From Paraburkholderia tuberum STM678 (GTDB taxonomy: Bacteria; Pseudomonadota; Gammaproteobacteria; Burkholderiales; Burkholderiaceae), in contig NZ_CADFGP010000023.1 in assembly GCF_902833905.1 (NCBI RefSeq), forward strand, positions 1-64,000: a stretch of 64,000 nucleotides of DNA, given 5' to 3'. The position numbers and the translations under genes are program-made. Positions 45,079 to 53,683 of this stretch are shown one piece after another. Numbering within the stretch: the first letter of the stretch is position 1; each line of letters opens with the position of its first letter. The notes under the pieces are model-generated. The model was not told where the DNA came from. It searched no databases and saw only the letters and a list, made by a program, of their open reading frames with translations.

Positions 45079-45111
45079 GGATCGACGCGCGGGCAGGGGG
45101 CGCGTCGATCC
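45079..45111. terminator. Long hairpin between convergent genes
   Basis: GGATCGACGCGC and GCGCGTCGATCC form a perfect 12-base stem with a nine-base G-rich loop between the helicase gene and the hypothetical gene that converges with it. No T tract follows, so this may be a factor-assisted terminator or stabilising 3' structure. Confidence 0.6.
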
Positions 45112-45147
45112 GACGAAGGGACGCGCGCCGCGCGGGTCAGTGGAAGC

Positions 45148-45915
45148 TCAGCGCGACTGCCGCTGCTGTTGCTGCGCGACCGGAGGCGGCGGCACGAAGA
45201 AATTGCGCAGCCATGCCGCGAGCCGCGAGAACACGTCGTACGGCTCCTCGACGAAAATCTCCGGCTTCAAGAGCCGCAGATACTCCATGATCTGCTGCGC
45301 TTCCTGCTTCTGGAACGTGCCGTGCGAAATGCCTAGCCGCAACAGCCCACGCAGTTCGCCGAGCTTCTCGCGCGCGGTGCTGCCCACGCTCGTCTCGCAC
45401 GCGACCTTCGCCTCGTAGACGCGCTGGCGCAGCGATTCGACGAGCCGCCATGCCGGCGTCTGCATCACTTCCTCGAGCGCCTGAATGTCCTGCACCGTGC
45501 TCTTGATCTGCGAGGCGAGGGGGTCGACCAGCGTCGCGTCGCCTTCCGCTTCCTTGACGATTGCGGCGGCCCAGTCGCGGCATTGCTTGGTGAGCTCCTC
45601 GGGCGTCCATTCCGAGCGCGCCGCGAAACCGAAGCCGAACTCGCCCGCCTGCCGCATCAGGATCGACACGACGTCCGGGAATTCCTTGTCGAGCGTGCGT
45701 TTGGCCCACGCGTACTGGCCGCCTTGCAGCATCCGCTGTACCGCGTGCTCGGTGAGCGGCACCATGTTGTCGAGTAGCTTGGCGCGTAAGAAATCCTCGA
45801 ACGACGGCGTCGCGAACTGCGGATCGAGCTTCAGCGAGACCCGTAAAAAGGCCTCGAAGTCCTTGCGCAGCGACGCGACGGTCTCGTCCTTGAGCTTCAG
45901 GGTGATTTGACCCAT
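45148..45915 (-). CDS. Hypothetical protein, 255 residues
   Basis: I do not recognise this protein. It is soluble, with no signal or membrane segment. The first part is MGQITLKLKDETVASLRKDF and a helical LDPQFATPSFEDFLRAKLL; the middle contains AWAKRTLDKEFPDVVSILMRQAGEFGFGF; the end has a proline patch and a Gln run (FFVPPPPVAQQQQRQ). It is probably all-helical. Its start has no strong ribosome binding site. The neighbours (helicase, AzlCD transporter) give no clue. Confidence 0.75.
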   Translation of the reverse strand: MGQITLKLKDETVASLRKDFEAFLRVSLKLDPQFATPSFEDFLRAKLLDNMVPLTEHAVQRMLQGGQYAWAKRTLDKEFPDVVSILMRQAGEFGFGFAARSEWTPEELTKQCRDWAAAIVKEAEGDATLVDPLASQIKSTVQDIQALEEVMQTPAWRLVESLRQRVYEAKVACETSVGSTAREKLGELRGLLRLGISHGTFQKQEAQQIMEYLRLLKPEIFVEEPYDVFSRLAAWLRNFFVPPPPVAQQQQRQSR

Positions 45916-46250
45916 GTGTTATCCCGTTTAATGCGGCCGCGCGCGGCGCGCCGTCGCAAGATCGCCCGGCCGCTCGCGGACCGAGGCGATGCGACGCCGG
46001 TTGCCGACGCGCTTGATTCCAGCCTGTTGCCGCGTAACCAGCGGGACGACTCCCGATGAGCGGACCTCGACTGCATATCGGCGGGGTGGCGGGAAACTTG
46101 AGGGCGGCCCGGCGACGCGCGGACGCTTTGGAGGGAAGCTTCGGGCAAAGGCCCGCTTGGGAGTCGCTTGAACGGGAGTGCGCGGCCCGCGAGGCGGCGA
46201 GGTGTCGACGGGACCGCTGATGAGTCGATGAGCGTAGAGACAGGGCGCGC
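45916..46250. other. Intergenic region, no gene seen
   Basis: These 335 bases separate the hypothetical gene (starting at 45915) from azlD. I see no gene, repeat or clear terminator. The left end should hold the hypothetical gene promoter, but no consensus elements stand out. Confidence 0.4.
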
Positions 46251-46574
46251 TTACTTCAGCACCACGCACTGCCAGACGAAGAACACGCCTAGACCGACTG
46301 CGATCGTCAGCAGCGGCCGGCGCGTCAGCGCGCTAACGACGATCGCGGCGAGCGCGCCGACCAGCTGCGGATTGCGCCAGCTCAGCTCGGCGTTGTTGCC
46401 GTGCGGTGACACGGCCATCGGGACGATGATCGCGGTCAGCACGGTGACCGGCACGAAGCTAAGCGCGGCGCGCAGAAGCGGCGGGAACACGAGCCGGTCG
46501 CCGAGCACGAACACGGCCGCGCGGATCAACCACGTAATCGCGGCCATGCCGACGATCAGAACGACGTAGCTCAT
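46251..46574 (-). CDS. azlD: AzlD-family branched-chain amino acid export subunit
   Basis: A 107-residue membrane protein of the AzlD family, the small partner of AzlC in branched-chain amino acid (or azaleucine) export. It has about three or four membrane segments (SYVVLIVGMAAITWLIRAAVFVLG, FVPVTVLTAIIVPMAVSP, LVGALAAIVVSALT, LLTIAVGLGVFFVWQ). Its ATG overlaps the azlC stop by four bases, which indicates a coupled complex. Confidence 0.92.
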   Translation of the reverse strand: MSYVVLIVGMAAITWLIRAAVFVLGDRLVFPPLLRAALSFVPVTVLTAIIVPMAVSPHGNNAELSWRNPQLVGALAAIVVSALTRRPLLTIAVGLGVFFVWQCVVLK

Positions 46575-47332
46575 CGCGTGGCCTCCAAGGGACGGCGCGC
46601 GCCACGCAGGTTCAGACGCGACATCGACAGCAGTACGCCGACCGCGACTCCCGCGAATACTGCGCCGAGCAGGCCGAGCTTGTACGGCCACGCCTGCCAG
46701 AAAAACGCCAGCGCGCCGGCGGTGACGGCCGCCGCGATATAGCGCAGCGCGACCAGTTGCGGCACGACGATCGCAATGAACGTCGCCACCATCGCAAAGT
46801 CGAGGCCGAGCGACTGCAGGCCGGGGAAGGCCGCGCCGAACAGCAGGCCGGCGACGGTCCACAACTGCCAGTTCAGATACATCGCGACGCCGGCGCCGAA
46901 AAAGTAGTACGGGCCGACCGTGCCCGGCTCGCGATGCCGGTAGTGCTCCCACGCGACCGCGAAGACTTCGTCGGTGAGCAGCGCGCCGAGCGCCCAACGC
47001 CAGCGCTTCGGCAGATGCGCGACGTGCGGTGCGAGCGTCGCGCTATACAGCACGTGACGCAGATTGACGACGAGCGTGGTCGCCCAGATCACGGCGAAGC
47101 TCGCATGTCCGGCGATCAGCCCGAGCGCGATGAACTGCGCGGAGCCCGCGAAAACGACGAGCGACATCAACTGGCCGTGCCACAGATGCAGCGGGCTGGA
47201 GGTCACGAGCGTGCCGAAAATGACGCCGAACGGCGCGGCGCCGACCATCATCGGGATGATGTCGCGCGCGCCGGCGGCGAATTCTTTGAGATGGCCGCCC
47301 CGGGTGGGCTGGCCTTGGGTGGAATCGGTCAA
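46571..47332 (-). CDS. azlC: AzlC-family branched-chain amino acid exporter
   Basis: The main permease subunit of an AzlCD exporter, 253 residues from a TTG start. The TTG is preceded by a perfect AAGGAGG six bases away; an ATG nine codons upstream has no such site and would place the Shine-Dalgarno inside its own coding sequence. Core motifs are GARDIIPMMVGAAPFGVIFG and FAGSAQFIALGLI, plus LRHVLYSATLAPHV. It overlaps azlD by four bases. The AraC-type gene upstream on the same strand may control it. Confidence 0.9.
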   Translation of the reverse strand: MTDSTQGQPTRGGHLKEFAAGARDIIPMMVGAAPFGVIFGTLVTSSPLHLWHGQLMSLVVFAGSAQFIALGLIAGHASFAVIWATTLVVNLRHVLYSATLAPHVAHLPKRWRWALGALLTDEVFAVAWEHYRHREPGTVGPYYFFGAGVAMYLNWQLWTVAGLLFGAAFPGLQSLGLDFAMVATFIAIVVPQLVALRYIAAAVTAGALAFFWQAWPYKLGLLGAVFAGVAVGVLLSMSRLNLRGARRPLEATR

Positions 47333-47510
47333 TCTAAGCCTCCTTGATGTCGGAAGCATAGCGGCTGACCGGCGTTCGGACTTGTACGTTCTTGCGGCGG
47401 GTTGCGGATGGGGTGCTCCGGTGTAGCGGGGGGATGGCTGATGACGGGCTGACGGATTGCGGCGGCACGCTCACGGCGCGCGGCGCAGGCGCCGGCGGTG
47501 CCGCATCGCG

Positions 47511-48353
47511 TTACGAACCGCGCTGCGTTCCTTGCCATTGGCCCGGCGGCACGCCGAACATGCGCCGGAAATGCCGCGTGAAATGGCTCTGATCGGTGAA
47601 GCCGCTCGCGGCGGCGACGTCGGTCACCGGGACGCCGGCGCGCAACGGCGCGAGCGCGCGCTGCAGGCGCACCTGATTGCGCCACGCGTGGGGCGGCAGG
47701 CCGGTCGATTGGGTGAATAGCCGCGCCGCGTGGAACGGCGACAGACCCGCTGCCTTCGCGACCTCGGCGAGCGTCACCGGTTCGACGAGGTCGCCGGTCA
47801 GACGCTCCTGCATCAGTGCGACGCGAGTGTCGTCGGTGGCGACGCGCGCGGCGGCGGGGCGCGTCCGCGCATAGCGGACCAGCAACGTGGACAGCGCGTC
47901 GAGCATCGCGGTTTCGGCGGCGAGCGCGTCGTCGCCGGCTTCGAGCAGACGGTGGGCGTGCGCGAGCCGCGTCGCGAGATCGGAATCGCGGATCACGCCG
48001 GGCGCGAACCACGGTAAGGCCTGCGGCTTGCCGGCGACTTCGTCGGCCAGCGCGCAGAGGAACCCGACCGGCGCATACATCACGCGATACCGCCAGCCCG
48101 CCTCGACCGCCTTCGACCCCGTATGCAACTCGCCCGGGTTGATGACCGGCACGCTGCCCGCTTCGGCGACATGGTGCTCGCCGCTATACCGATAGCATTC
48201 CGCACCCGCGACGATCACCGGGATCGTGTAGGCGTCGTGCCAATGCGGCGCGAACTCGTGATCGTGATATTCGGCGGTGAGCAGATCCGCGCCGGGCAGT
48301 AGCGGCGTGCGCCAGTAGCGGGCGGAATCGCGGAAACGAGGGGTGGCGGTCAT
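47511..48353 (-). CDS. AraC-family transcriptional regulator
   Basis: A 280-residue regulator with an N-terminal cupin ligand domain (EFAPHWHDAYTIPVIVAGAECYRYSG, VINPGELHTG) and a C-terminal double helix-turn-helix (LAEVAKAAGLSPFHAARLFTQSTGLPPHAW and VTDVAAASGFTDQSHFTRHFRRMFG). The layout is that of AraC regulators next to AzlCD-type exporters, which makes the azlCD pair 178 bases downstream the likely target. The inducer is unknown. Confidence 0.9.
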   Translation of the reverse strand: MTATPRFRDSARYWRTPLLPGADLLTAEYHDHEFAPHWHDAYTIPVIVAGAECYRYSGEHHVAEAGSVPVINPGELHTGSKAVEAGWRYRVMYAPVGFLCALADEVAGKPQALPWFAPGVIRDSDLATRLAHAHRLLEAGDDALAAETAMLDALSTLLVRYARTRPAAARVATDDTRVALMQERLTGDLVEPVTLAEVAKAAGLSPFHAARLFTQSTGLPPHAWRNQVRLQRALAPLRAGVPVTDVAAASGFTDQSHFTRHFRRMFGVPPGQWQGTQRGS

Positions 48354-48474
48354 GACGAAAGTCTAGCTGGACCGGTCAGTTTAACGCGTCGTTGTCGGGG
48401 ACGGCGGCGGGTGTGCAGCGCCGCGCCGCGTGCCGCTGGTGCCGTCGATTGCCGGTACTTGTCCTGACTTGCCC

Positions 48475-48951
48475 TTACTTGACCGGAATCGTCGTGCCAG
48501 TGGGCATCGGTACGGCGCTCACGCTGTTTTTCGCGCTGCCGCTGACGACGCGGTCGCTGTAGGTCAGATAGACCAGGGCGTTGCGCTTCGTGTCGACCAC
48601 GCGCACCACGTGCAGCGACTTGAAGATCAGCGACATGCTGACCGAGAACACGTCGTCCTTCTGCTTGACGGGGCCGGTGAAATGCAACTCCCCGAGCTGG
48701 CGGCACGCGATCGAAGCCTCGGTCGGATCTTCGGCGATGCCGAGCGTGCCTTTGACGCCGCCCGTCCGCGCCCGCGACACGTAGCAGGTGACGCCTTGCA
48801 CGATGGGATCGTCATAGGCCTCCACGACCACGCGGTCGGAGCCGGTAACGTGAAAATTCGTATTGACGCTGGCGATTTCTTCGCCGCGCGCCGAAGAAAG
48901 CAGCAGGGCGCCGGCGGCCGCGAGCGCGATGCGTAGCGAGGTGGATTTCAT
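48475..48951 (-). CDS. creA: CreA-family exported protein
   Basis: A 158-residue exported protein of the CreA family. The start MKSTSLRIALAAAGALLLSS begins a signal peptide; earlier in-frame starts add unconserved sequence that runs into the tRNA terminator. Family blocks are VVVEAYDDPIVQGVTCYVSRARTGG, EDPTEASIACRQLG and KRNALVYLTYSDRVVSGSAKNS. CreA function is unknown. Confidence 0.93.
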   Translation of the reverse strand: MKSTSLRIALAAAGALLLSSARGEEIASVNTNFHVTGSDRVVVEAYDDPIVQGVTCYVSRARTGGVKGTLGIAEDPTEASIACRQLGELHFTGPVKQKDDVFSVSMSLIFKSLHVVRVVDTKRNALVYLTYSDRVVSGSAKNSVSAVPMPTGTTIPVK

Positions 48952-49073
48952 GAGCGTGCCGGTTGAGTGTCTGGAGTGGGCCGGCGCCAGAGCGGGGCGA
49001 AACGTGCGCCGTGAAGGCGCCATCGTATAACGGCGCGCGGCGCGCGTGAGGCTGTCCATCGTGGCACAAAAAC

Positions 49074-49101
49074 AAAAAGGCCCGCATGGATGCGGGCCTT
49101 T
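49074..49101 (-). terminator. Terminator after the second tRNA-Asn gene
   Basis: On the minus strand AAAGGCCCGCAT and ATGCGGGCCTTT pair with a two-base apparent loop and run into TTTTT, directly after the left tRNA gene. Confidence 0.85.
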
Positions 49102-49110
49102 CAAATTTTT

Positions 49111-49186
49111 TGGCTCCTCGACCTGGGCTCGAACCAGGGACCTACGGATTAACAGTCCGGCGCTCTACCGACTGAGCTATCGAGGA
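49111..49186 (-). tRNA. tRNA-Asn (GTT), copy 1
   Basis: A complete 76-base tRNA on the minus strand, starting TCCTCGATAGCTC and ending GAGGAGCCA. The anticodon loop CTGTTAA gives anticodon GUU, and the T loop GGTTCGAGCC is intact. The CCA end is encoded. Identical to the copy to its right. Confidence 0.97.
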
Positions 49187-49209
49187 ACAGCAGTACAACT
49201 TGATCTACA

Positions 49210-49240
49210 TAAAAAAACCCGTCTTGATTAACGGGCTTTT
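49210..49240 (-). terminator. Hairpin between the two tRNA-Asn genes
   Basis: On the minus strand AAAGCCCGT and ACGGGTTT flank a short loop and are followed by T residues. It may be an intervening terminator or an RNA processing site. Confidence 0.7.
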
Positions 49241-49248
49241 GCAATTCT

Positions 49249-49324
49249 TGGCTCCTCGACCTGGGCTCGAACCAGGGACCTACGGATTAACAGTCCGGCG
49301 CTCTACCGACTGAGCTATCGAGGA
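49249..49324 (-). tRNA. tRNA-Asn (GTT), copy 2
   Basis: The second identical 76-base tRNA-Asn on the minus strand, with anticodon GUU and encoded CCA. It is transcribed first and lies 62 bases from the other copy. Confidence 0.97.
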
Positions 49325-49443
49325 ACAGAACAACAACAGCAGAGAAACGAAATTTTAGAGGCAGCTGAAACGTCTGTCAATACCTCGGCGTTCATCCTGA
49401 TACTGAATCTGAACGGCCAAGGCAGGTGACAGGCGGCTCGCGC

Positions 49444-49767
49444 TCAGCGCGCGAGCAGCGCGAGCTTTTCCTTCACATCCTTGAATTCCTCGGCTTCCGG
49501 CAGCGGTGCCTTGGTCTTCGTGATGCTCGGCCACGCTTTCGCCAGGTCGGCGTTCAGCGCGATGAAGTCCTGCTGGTCGCCCGGCACGTCTTCTTCGGCA
49601 TAGATGGCGTTCACCGGGCACTCGGCCACGCACACGGCGCAGTCGATGCATTCATCGGGGTCGATCGCGAGGAAGTTGGGACCTTCGCGAAAGCAGTCCA
49701 CCGGGCACACATCGACGCAGTCGGTATAGCGGCACTTGATGCAGCTTTCGGTCACAACGTGAGTCAT
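49444..49767 (-). CDS. fdxA: 7Fe ferredoxin FdxA
   Basis: A 107-residue ferredoxin with one [3Fe-4S] and one [4Fe-4S] cluster. Cys9, Cys17 and Cys50 fit the 3Fe site, and Cys21, Cys40, Cys43 and Cys46 the 4Fe site, as in Azotobacter ferredoxin I. The C-terminal 50 residues (PGDQQDFIALNADLAKAWP) match FdxA. GGAG lies ahead of the ATG. It is a low-potential electron carrier. Confidence 0.96.
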   Translation of the reverse strand: MTHVVTESCIKCRYTDCVDVCPVDCFREGPNFLAIDPDECIDCAVCVAECPVNAIYAEEDVPGDQQDFIALNADLAKAWPSITKTKAPLPEAEEFKDVKEKLALLAR

Positions 49768-50058
49768 TCAGGCAGCTCCTGCATGCGGAATCGGGGAGGG
49801 CGCGGACGCCAAAAGCACTATTGTAACGTAACGTCAACAGGCGCATAAAGCATCGGGCCGTGCGTCTTATATGTTTTTGTGATTAGTTTATGGGGTGCCG
49901 CGAGCGGCCGCGCAATGGCGGCGAAGGCCCGGTGGCACGCTGGATGCGGACGCATTCGGGTAACATGCATCAGGTTGGCGCGCCGCTCGGCTCAGCGCGT
50001 CCGTTGCAAGGGTGCAGTGAGCCCTTTTCGTTTTTTCAGCGGTCCAGTTCGTACCATC

Positions 50059-51255
50059 ATGATTATTACTTCGCTGCTCGATACCGATCTGTACAAGTTC
50101 ACGATGATGCAGGTGGTGTTGCATCACTTCCCCGCCGCCAACGTGGAGTACCGCTTCCGCTGCCGCACGCCGAACGTCGATCTGGTGCCGTACATCGACG
50201 AGATTCGCGACGAAATGCGCAAGCTCTGCGAACTGCGTTTCACCGACGACGAACTCGACTACCTGCGCCGCATGCGCTTCATCAAGGGCGACTTCATCGA
50301 GTTCCTCGCGTTGTTCCATCTGAACGAGAAGTACATTTCGATCACGCCGTCGCCGAAGGGCAATGGCGAAATCGACATCGACATCAAGGGGCCGTGGCTG
50401 CATACGATCCTCTTCGAAATTCCGGTGCTCGCGATCGTCAACGAAGTCTATTTCCGCAACACCCAGCAAACGCCCGACTATCACGTAGGCCGTGGCCGTC
50501 TGCTCGACAAGATTCAACTGCTCGGCGCTCGTCCGGAGTTCGCCGACTGCAAGATCGCCGATTACGGCACGCGCCGCCGCTTCTCGAAGCAGTGGCACGA
50601 GGAAGTGATCCTCACGCTCAAGGACGGTCTCGGCGAGCAGTTCGCCGGCACGAGCAACGTCTTCTACGCGATGAAGCACAGCCTGACACCGCTCGGCACG
50701 ATGGCGCACGAGTACCTGCAGGCTTGCCAGGCGCTCGGTCCGCGGCTGCGCGACTCGCAGATCTTCGGCTTCGAGATGTGGGCGAAGGAATATCGCGGCG
50801 ACCTCGGGATCGCGCTCTCCGACGTGTACGGCATGCAGGCGTTCCTGCGCGACTTCGACATGTACTTCTGCAAGCTGTTCGACGGCGCTCGCCACGATTC
50901 CGGCGACCCATTCGACTGGGGCGAGCGCCTGCTCAAACACTACGAGGCGAATCGTTGCGACCCGCGCACCAAGGTCCTCGTGTTCTCCGACGCGCTCGAC
51001 ATCCCGAAGGTGCTGCAGCTATACGAGCGCTTCCGCGGCCGCTGCAAGCTCGCGTTCGGCGTGGGCACCAATCTGACCAACGACCTCGGCTACAACCCGC
51101 TGCAGATCGTGATCAAGATGGTTCGTTGCAACGGTCAGCCGGTCGCGAAATTGTCGGACTCGCCGGGCAAGAACATGTGCGAGGACAAGGCGTATCTCGC
51201 GTATCTGCGCCAGGTGTTCGGCATCGCGCAGCCGGAAGAAGAGGCGGCCAGGTAG
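50059..51255 (+). CDS. pncB: Nicotinate phosphoribosyltransferase
   Basis: Makes nicotinate mononucleotide from nicotinate and PRPP in NAD salvage. The start MIITSLLDTDLYKFTMMQVV gives 398 residues (E. coli PncB 400). Landmarks are DYGTRRRFSKQWHEEV, GTSNVFYAMKH, PLGTMAHEYLQ, FDGARHDSGDPFDWGER and FGVGTNLTNDLG. The frame is open upstream, but the family N terminus begins here. Confidence 0.96.
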   Translation: MIITSLLDTDLYKFTMMQVVLHHFPAANVEYRFRCRTPNVDLVPYIDEIRDEMRKLCELRFTDDELDYLRRMRFIKGDFIEFLALFHLNEKYISITPSPKGNGEIDIDIKGPWLHTILFEIPVLAIVNEVYFRNTQQTPDYHVGRGRLLDKIQLLGARPEFADCKIADYGTRRRFSKQWHEEVILTLKDGLGEQFAGTSNVFYAMKHSLTPLGTMAHEYLQACQALGPRLRDSQIFGFEMWAKEYRGDLGIALSDVYGMQAFLRDFDMYFCKLFDGARHDSGDPFDWGERLLKHYEANRCDPRTKVLVFSDALDIPKVLQLYERFRGRCKLAFGVGTNLTNDLGYNPLQIVIKMVRCNGQPVAKLSDSPGKNMCEDKAYLAYLRQVFGIAQPEEEAAR

Positions 51256-51394
51256 CGCGCTTTGCGGACTGCTTTTCGGTTCATCGCCTGACCATGATCT
51301 GCTCGCGTTCGGGGGCACGGCGAACAGTGTCGCCGCGCTACCGACTGGCGGCAATATGCCGTTCGGCCAGGGTGTTCGCGCGGAGCGCGGCCGG

Positions 51395-51400
51395 TATAAT
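51395..51400 (+). promoter_or_regulatory. Candidate -10 element of the lutC-like gene
   Basis: TATAAT lies 41 bases before the ATG. No convincing -35 is seen at the proper distance. GAGGA at 51429-51433 is the ribosome binding site. Confidence 0.45.
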
Positions 51401-51441
51401 CCTCGCCATATCGCACGGCCGTCGACACGAGGATTTCGCCC

Positions 51442-52104
51442 ATGGACACATCGATTGCCCGCCGCAACATCCTGGCGCGCATCCGCGCCGCGCAAGAGCG
51501 CGAGCCCGAACCGAGCGCCGCCGAGCGCGAAGCCGCGGCGGACTATCTCGCGCGTCATCCGGCCGGCCCGCGTCCGGACATGCCCACCGATCTGCGCGCG
51601 CGCTTCATCGAGGAAGCGCAGAAAATGGCGAGTACTGTCGACACCGTTCAGACCTTCGCCGATGTACCCGCCGCCGCGCATCGCTATCTGACGCAACACG
51701 GTTTGCCGTTGCAGGCCATCGCGTGGCAAACGCTGCGCGATCTGCCGTGGGCCGCGGCCGGCCTCGCCGTCGAATATCGCAAACCGCAAGACAATGACGT
51801 GGTCGGTCTCACCGGCTGTTTCTGCGCGACCGCGGAGACCGGCACGCTCGTGTTGCTGTCCGGTCCCGAGACGTATGCGTCGGCCGGGCTGCTGCCGGAG
51901 ACGCACATCGCGATCGTGCCGGGCTCGCGGATCGTCGCGGGTCATGAAGAGGCGTTCGACCTGATCCGCAAGGAACGCGGCGAGCTGCCGCGCGCGGTCA
52001 ATTTCGTGTCGGGACCATCGCGCACCGGCGACATCGAGCAGACCATCGTGCTGGGCGCGCACGGCCCCTACCGGGTGCATGCGATCGTCGTGCAGGATGC
52101 TTGA
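51442..52104 (+). CDS. LutC/YkgG-family LUD-domain protein
   Basis: A 220-residue protein of the LUD family, related to LutC of the L-lactate utilisation complex LutABC. Recognisable regions are VGLTGCFCATAETGTLVLLSGPETYASAGLLPETHIAIV and VNFVSGPSRTGDIEQTIVLGAHGPYRVHAIVV, the usual C-terminal signature. No lutA or lutB is in the window, so here it is an orphan; LutA/LutB may lie elsewhere, or it may act alone. Confidence 0.9.
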   Translation: MDTSIARRNILARIRAAQEREPEPSAAEREAAADYLARHPAGPRPDMPTDLRARFIEEAQKMASTVDTVQTFADVPAAAHRYLTQHGLPLQAIAWQTLRDLPWAAAGLAVEYRKPQDNDVVGLTGCFCATAETGTLVLLSGPETYASAGLLPETHIAIVPGSRIVAGHEEAFDLIRKERGELPRAVNFVSGPSRTGDIEQTIVLGAHGPYRVHAIVVQDA

Positions 52105-52195
52105 ACGCGTCGCGCGGCGGCGTGCCAGCTCATACGCGACACACGCGTTATCTGTCGTGCGTGCGGTTGCAAGCCGTCGCGCGGCCTGTATCGGC

Positions 52196-53635
52196 ATGAA
52201 CTCGCAGGCCGGCCGCGCGGGCCGGTGGCTCGCCGTTGCGTCGATGCTTGCGCTGTGCTCGCCGTCCGTGCAGGCTGAGACGCTCCTCGACGGCGCGCGC
52301 TTGTCGGCGTTGTGGGGCTTGCCCTTCGCGGGTGTGCTGCTGTCGATCGCGATCCTTCCGCTGATCGCGCCAGCCCTCTGGCATCACCACTTCGGCAAGA
52401 TCGCCGCGGCGTGGGCGCTCGCGTTCATCGTGCCGCTTGCCGTGAGCTTCGGCGCGAGCGCGGCGCTCGGCGCGCTCGCGCATGCCATGCTCGACGAGTA
52501 CATCCCGTTCATCATCCTGCTGACCGCGCTCTATACCGTCGCGGGCGGCATCTGCGTGCGCGGCAACCTGCATGGCACACCGCGTCTGAACACCGCGATT
52601 CTCGCGCTCGGCACCTTGCTCGCGAGCGTGATGGGTACGACCGGCGCGGCGATGCTGCTGATCCGCCCGTTGCTGCGCGCAAACGACAATCGCCGCCACG
52701 TGACCCACGTGGTCGTGTTCTTCATCTTCCTCGTCGCGAACGTCGGTGGCGCGCTGTCGCCGCTCGGCGACCCGCCGCTGTTCCTCGGTTTTCTCGAAGG
52801 CGTGAGCTTTTTCTGGACCACCACGCATCTCGCGCGGCCGATGCTGTTCGTGAGCGGCATGCTGCTCGCCGCGTTCTATGCGCTCGACTCGTACTACTTT
52901 CACAAGCGCGAGGAGGTGCGTTCAGCTTTCCTCGATCCGACGCCCGACGGCGCGCCGCTCGGCATCGACGGCAAGATCAATTTCGTGCTGCTCGCCGCGC
53001 TGATCGCGTTCGTGATGATGAGCGGACTGTGGCGCCCGCAAATCACATTCGACGTGCTCGGCACGCACGTCGCGTTGCAAAACATCGTGCGCGACGCCGC
53101 GCTGATCGTCGTCACGCTGCTATCGCTCGCGTGGACACCGCGCGCGGCCCGCGCGGGCAACGACTTCAACTGGGCGCCGATCGAGGAAGTCGCCAAACTG
53201 TTCGCCGGCATCTTCGTGACGATCGTGCCGGTCATCATGATCCTGCGCGCGGGAGAAGCCGGCGCGTTCGCGGGCATCGTCCATCTGGTCAATGATTCGT
53301 CAGGCGAGCCGCGCGACATCATGTATTTCTGGGCGACCGGCCTGCTATCTTCGTTTCTCGACAACGCGCCGACCTACCTCGTGTTCTTCAACCTGGCCGG
53401 CGGCGATGCGCAGACCTTGATGACCACCGGCGCGACCACGCTCGCGGCGATTTCGGCCGGCGCCGTGTTCATGGGCGCGAACACCTACATCGGCAACGCG
53501 CCGAACTTCATGGTGAAGGCGATCGCGCAATCGCGCGGCGTTCGCATGCCGAGCTTTTTTGCGTATCTGGGCTGGTCCGGCGCGGTGCTGCTGCCGTTGT
53601 TCGCGCTGACCGGCTGGCTCTTTTTTGAACGCTGA
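52196..53635 (+). CDS. Sodium:proton antiporter (NhaD/ArsB-type)
   Basis: A 479-residue polytopic transporter of the ion transporter superfamily with about twelve membrane segments, led by a signal-like stretch (WLAVASMLALCSPSVQAE). Key regions are MGTTGAAMLLIRPLLRAN and GGALSPLGDPPLFLGFL, repeated later as SSFLDNAPTYLVFFN and GAVFMGANTYIGNAPNFMVKAI, the two halves of an antiporter. Most likely exports Na+ (or an organic acid) against H+. It begins 91 bases after the LutC-like gene. Confidence 0.87.
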   Translation: MNSQAGRAGRWLAVASMLALCSPSVQAETLLDGARLSALWGLPFAGVLLSIAILPLIAPALWHHHFGKIAAAWALAFIVPLAVSFGASAALGALAHAMLDEYIPFIILLTALYTVAGGICVRGNLHGTPRLNTAILALGTLLASVMGTTGAAMLLIRPLLRANDNRRHVTHVVVFFIFLVANVGGALSPLGDPPLFLGFLEGVSFFWTTTHLARPMLFVSGMLLAAFYALDSYYFHKREEVRSAFLDPTPDGAPLGIDGKINFVLLAALIAFVMMSGLWRPQITFDVLGTHVALQNIVRDAALIVVTLLSLAWTPRAARAGNDFNWAPIEEVAKLFAGIFVTIVPVIMILRAGEAGAFAGIVHLVNDSSGEPRDIMYFWATGLLSSFLDNAPTYLVFFNLAGGDAQTLMTTGATTLAAISAGAVFMGANTYIGNAPNFMVKAIAQSRGVRMPSFFAYLGWSGAVLLPLFALTGWLFFER

Positions 53636-53683
53636 CTCTGCAACGCCGAGACAATCCCTCGACGTGCGATACGGAGACTTGCA

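Noticed and set aside
49890..51797. A 635-codon plus-strand frame overlapping pncB and the LutC-like gene
   Set aside because: It is the alternative frame of two clear genes, extremely Arg-rich, with no motif.
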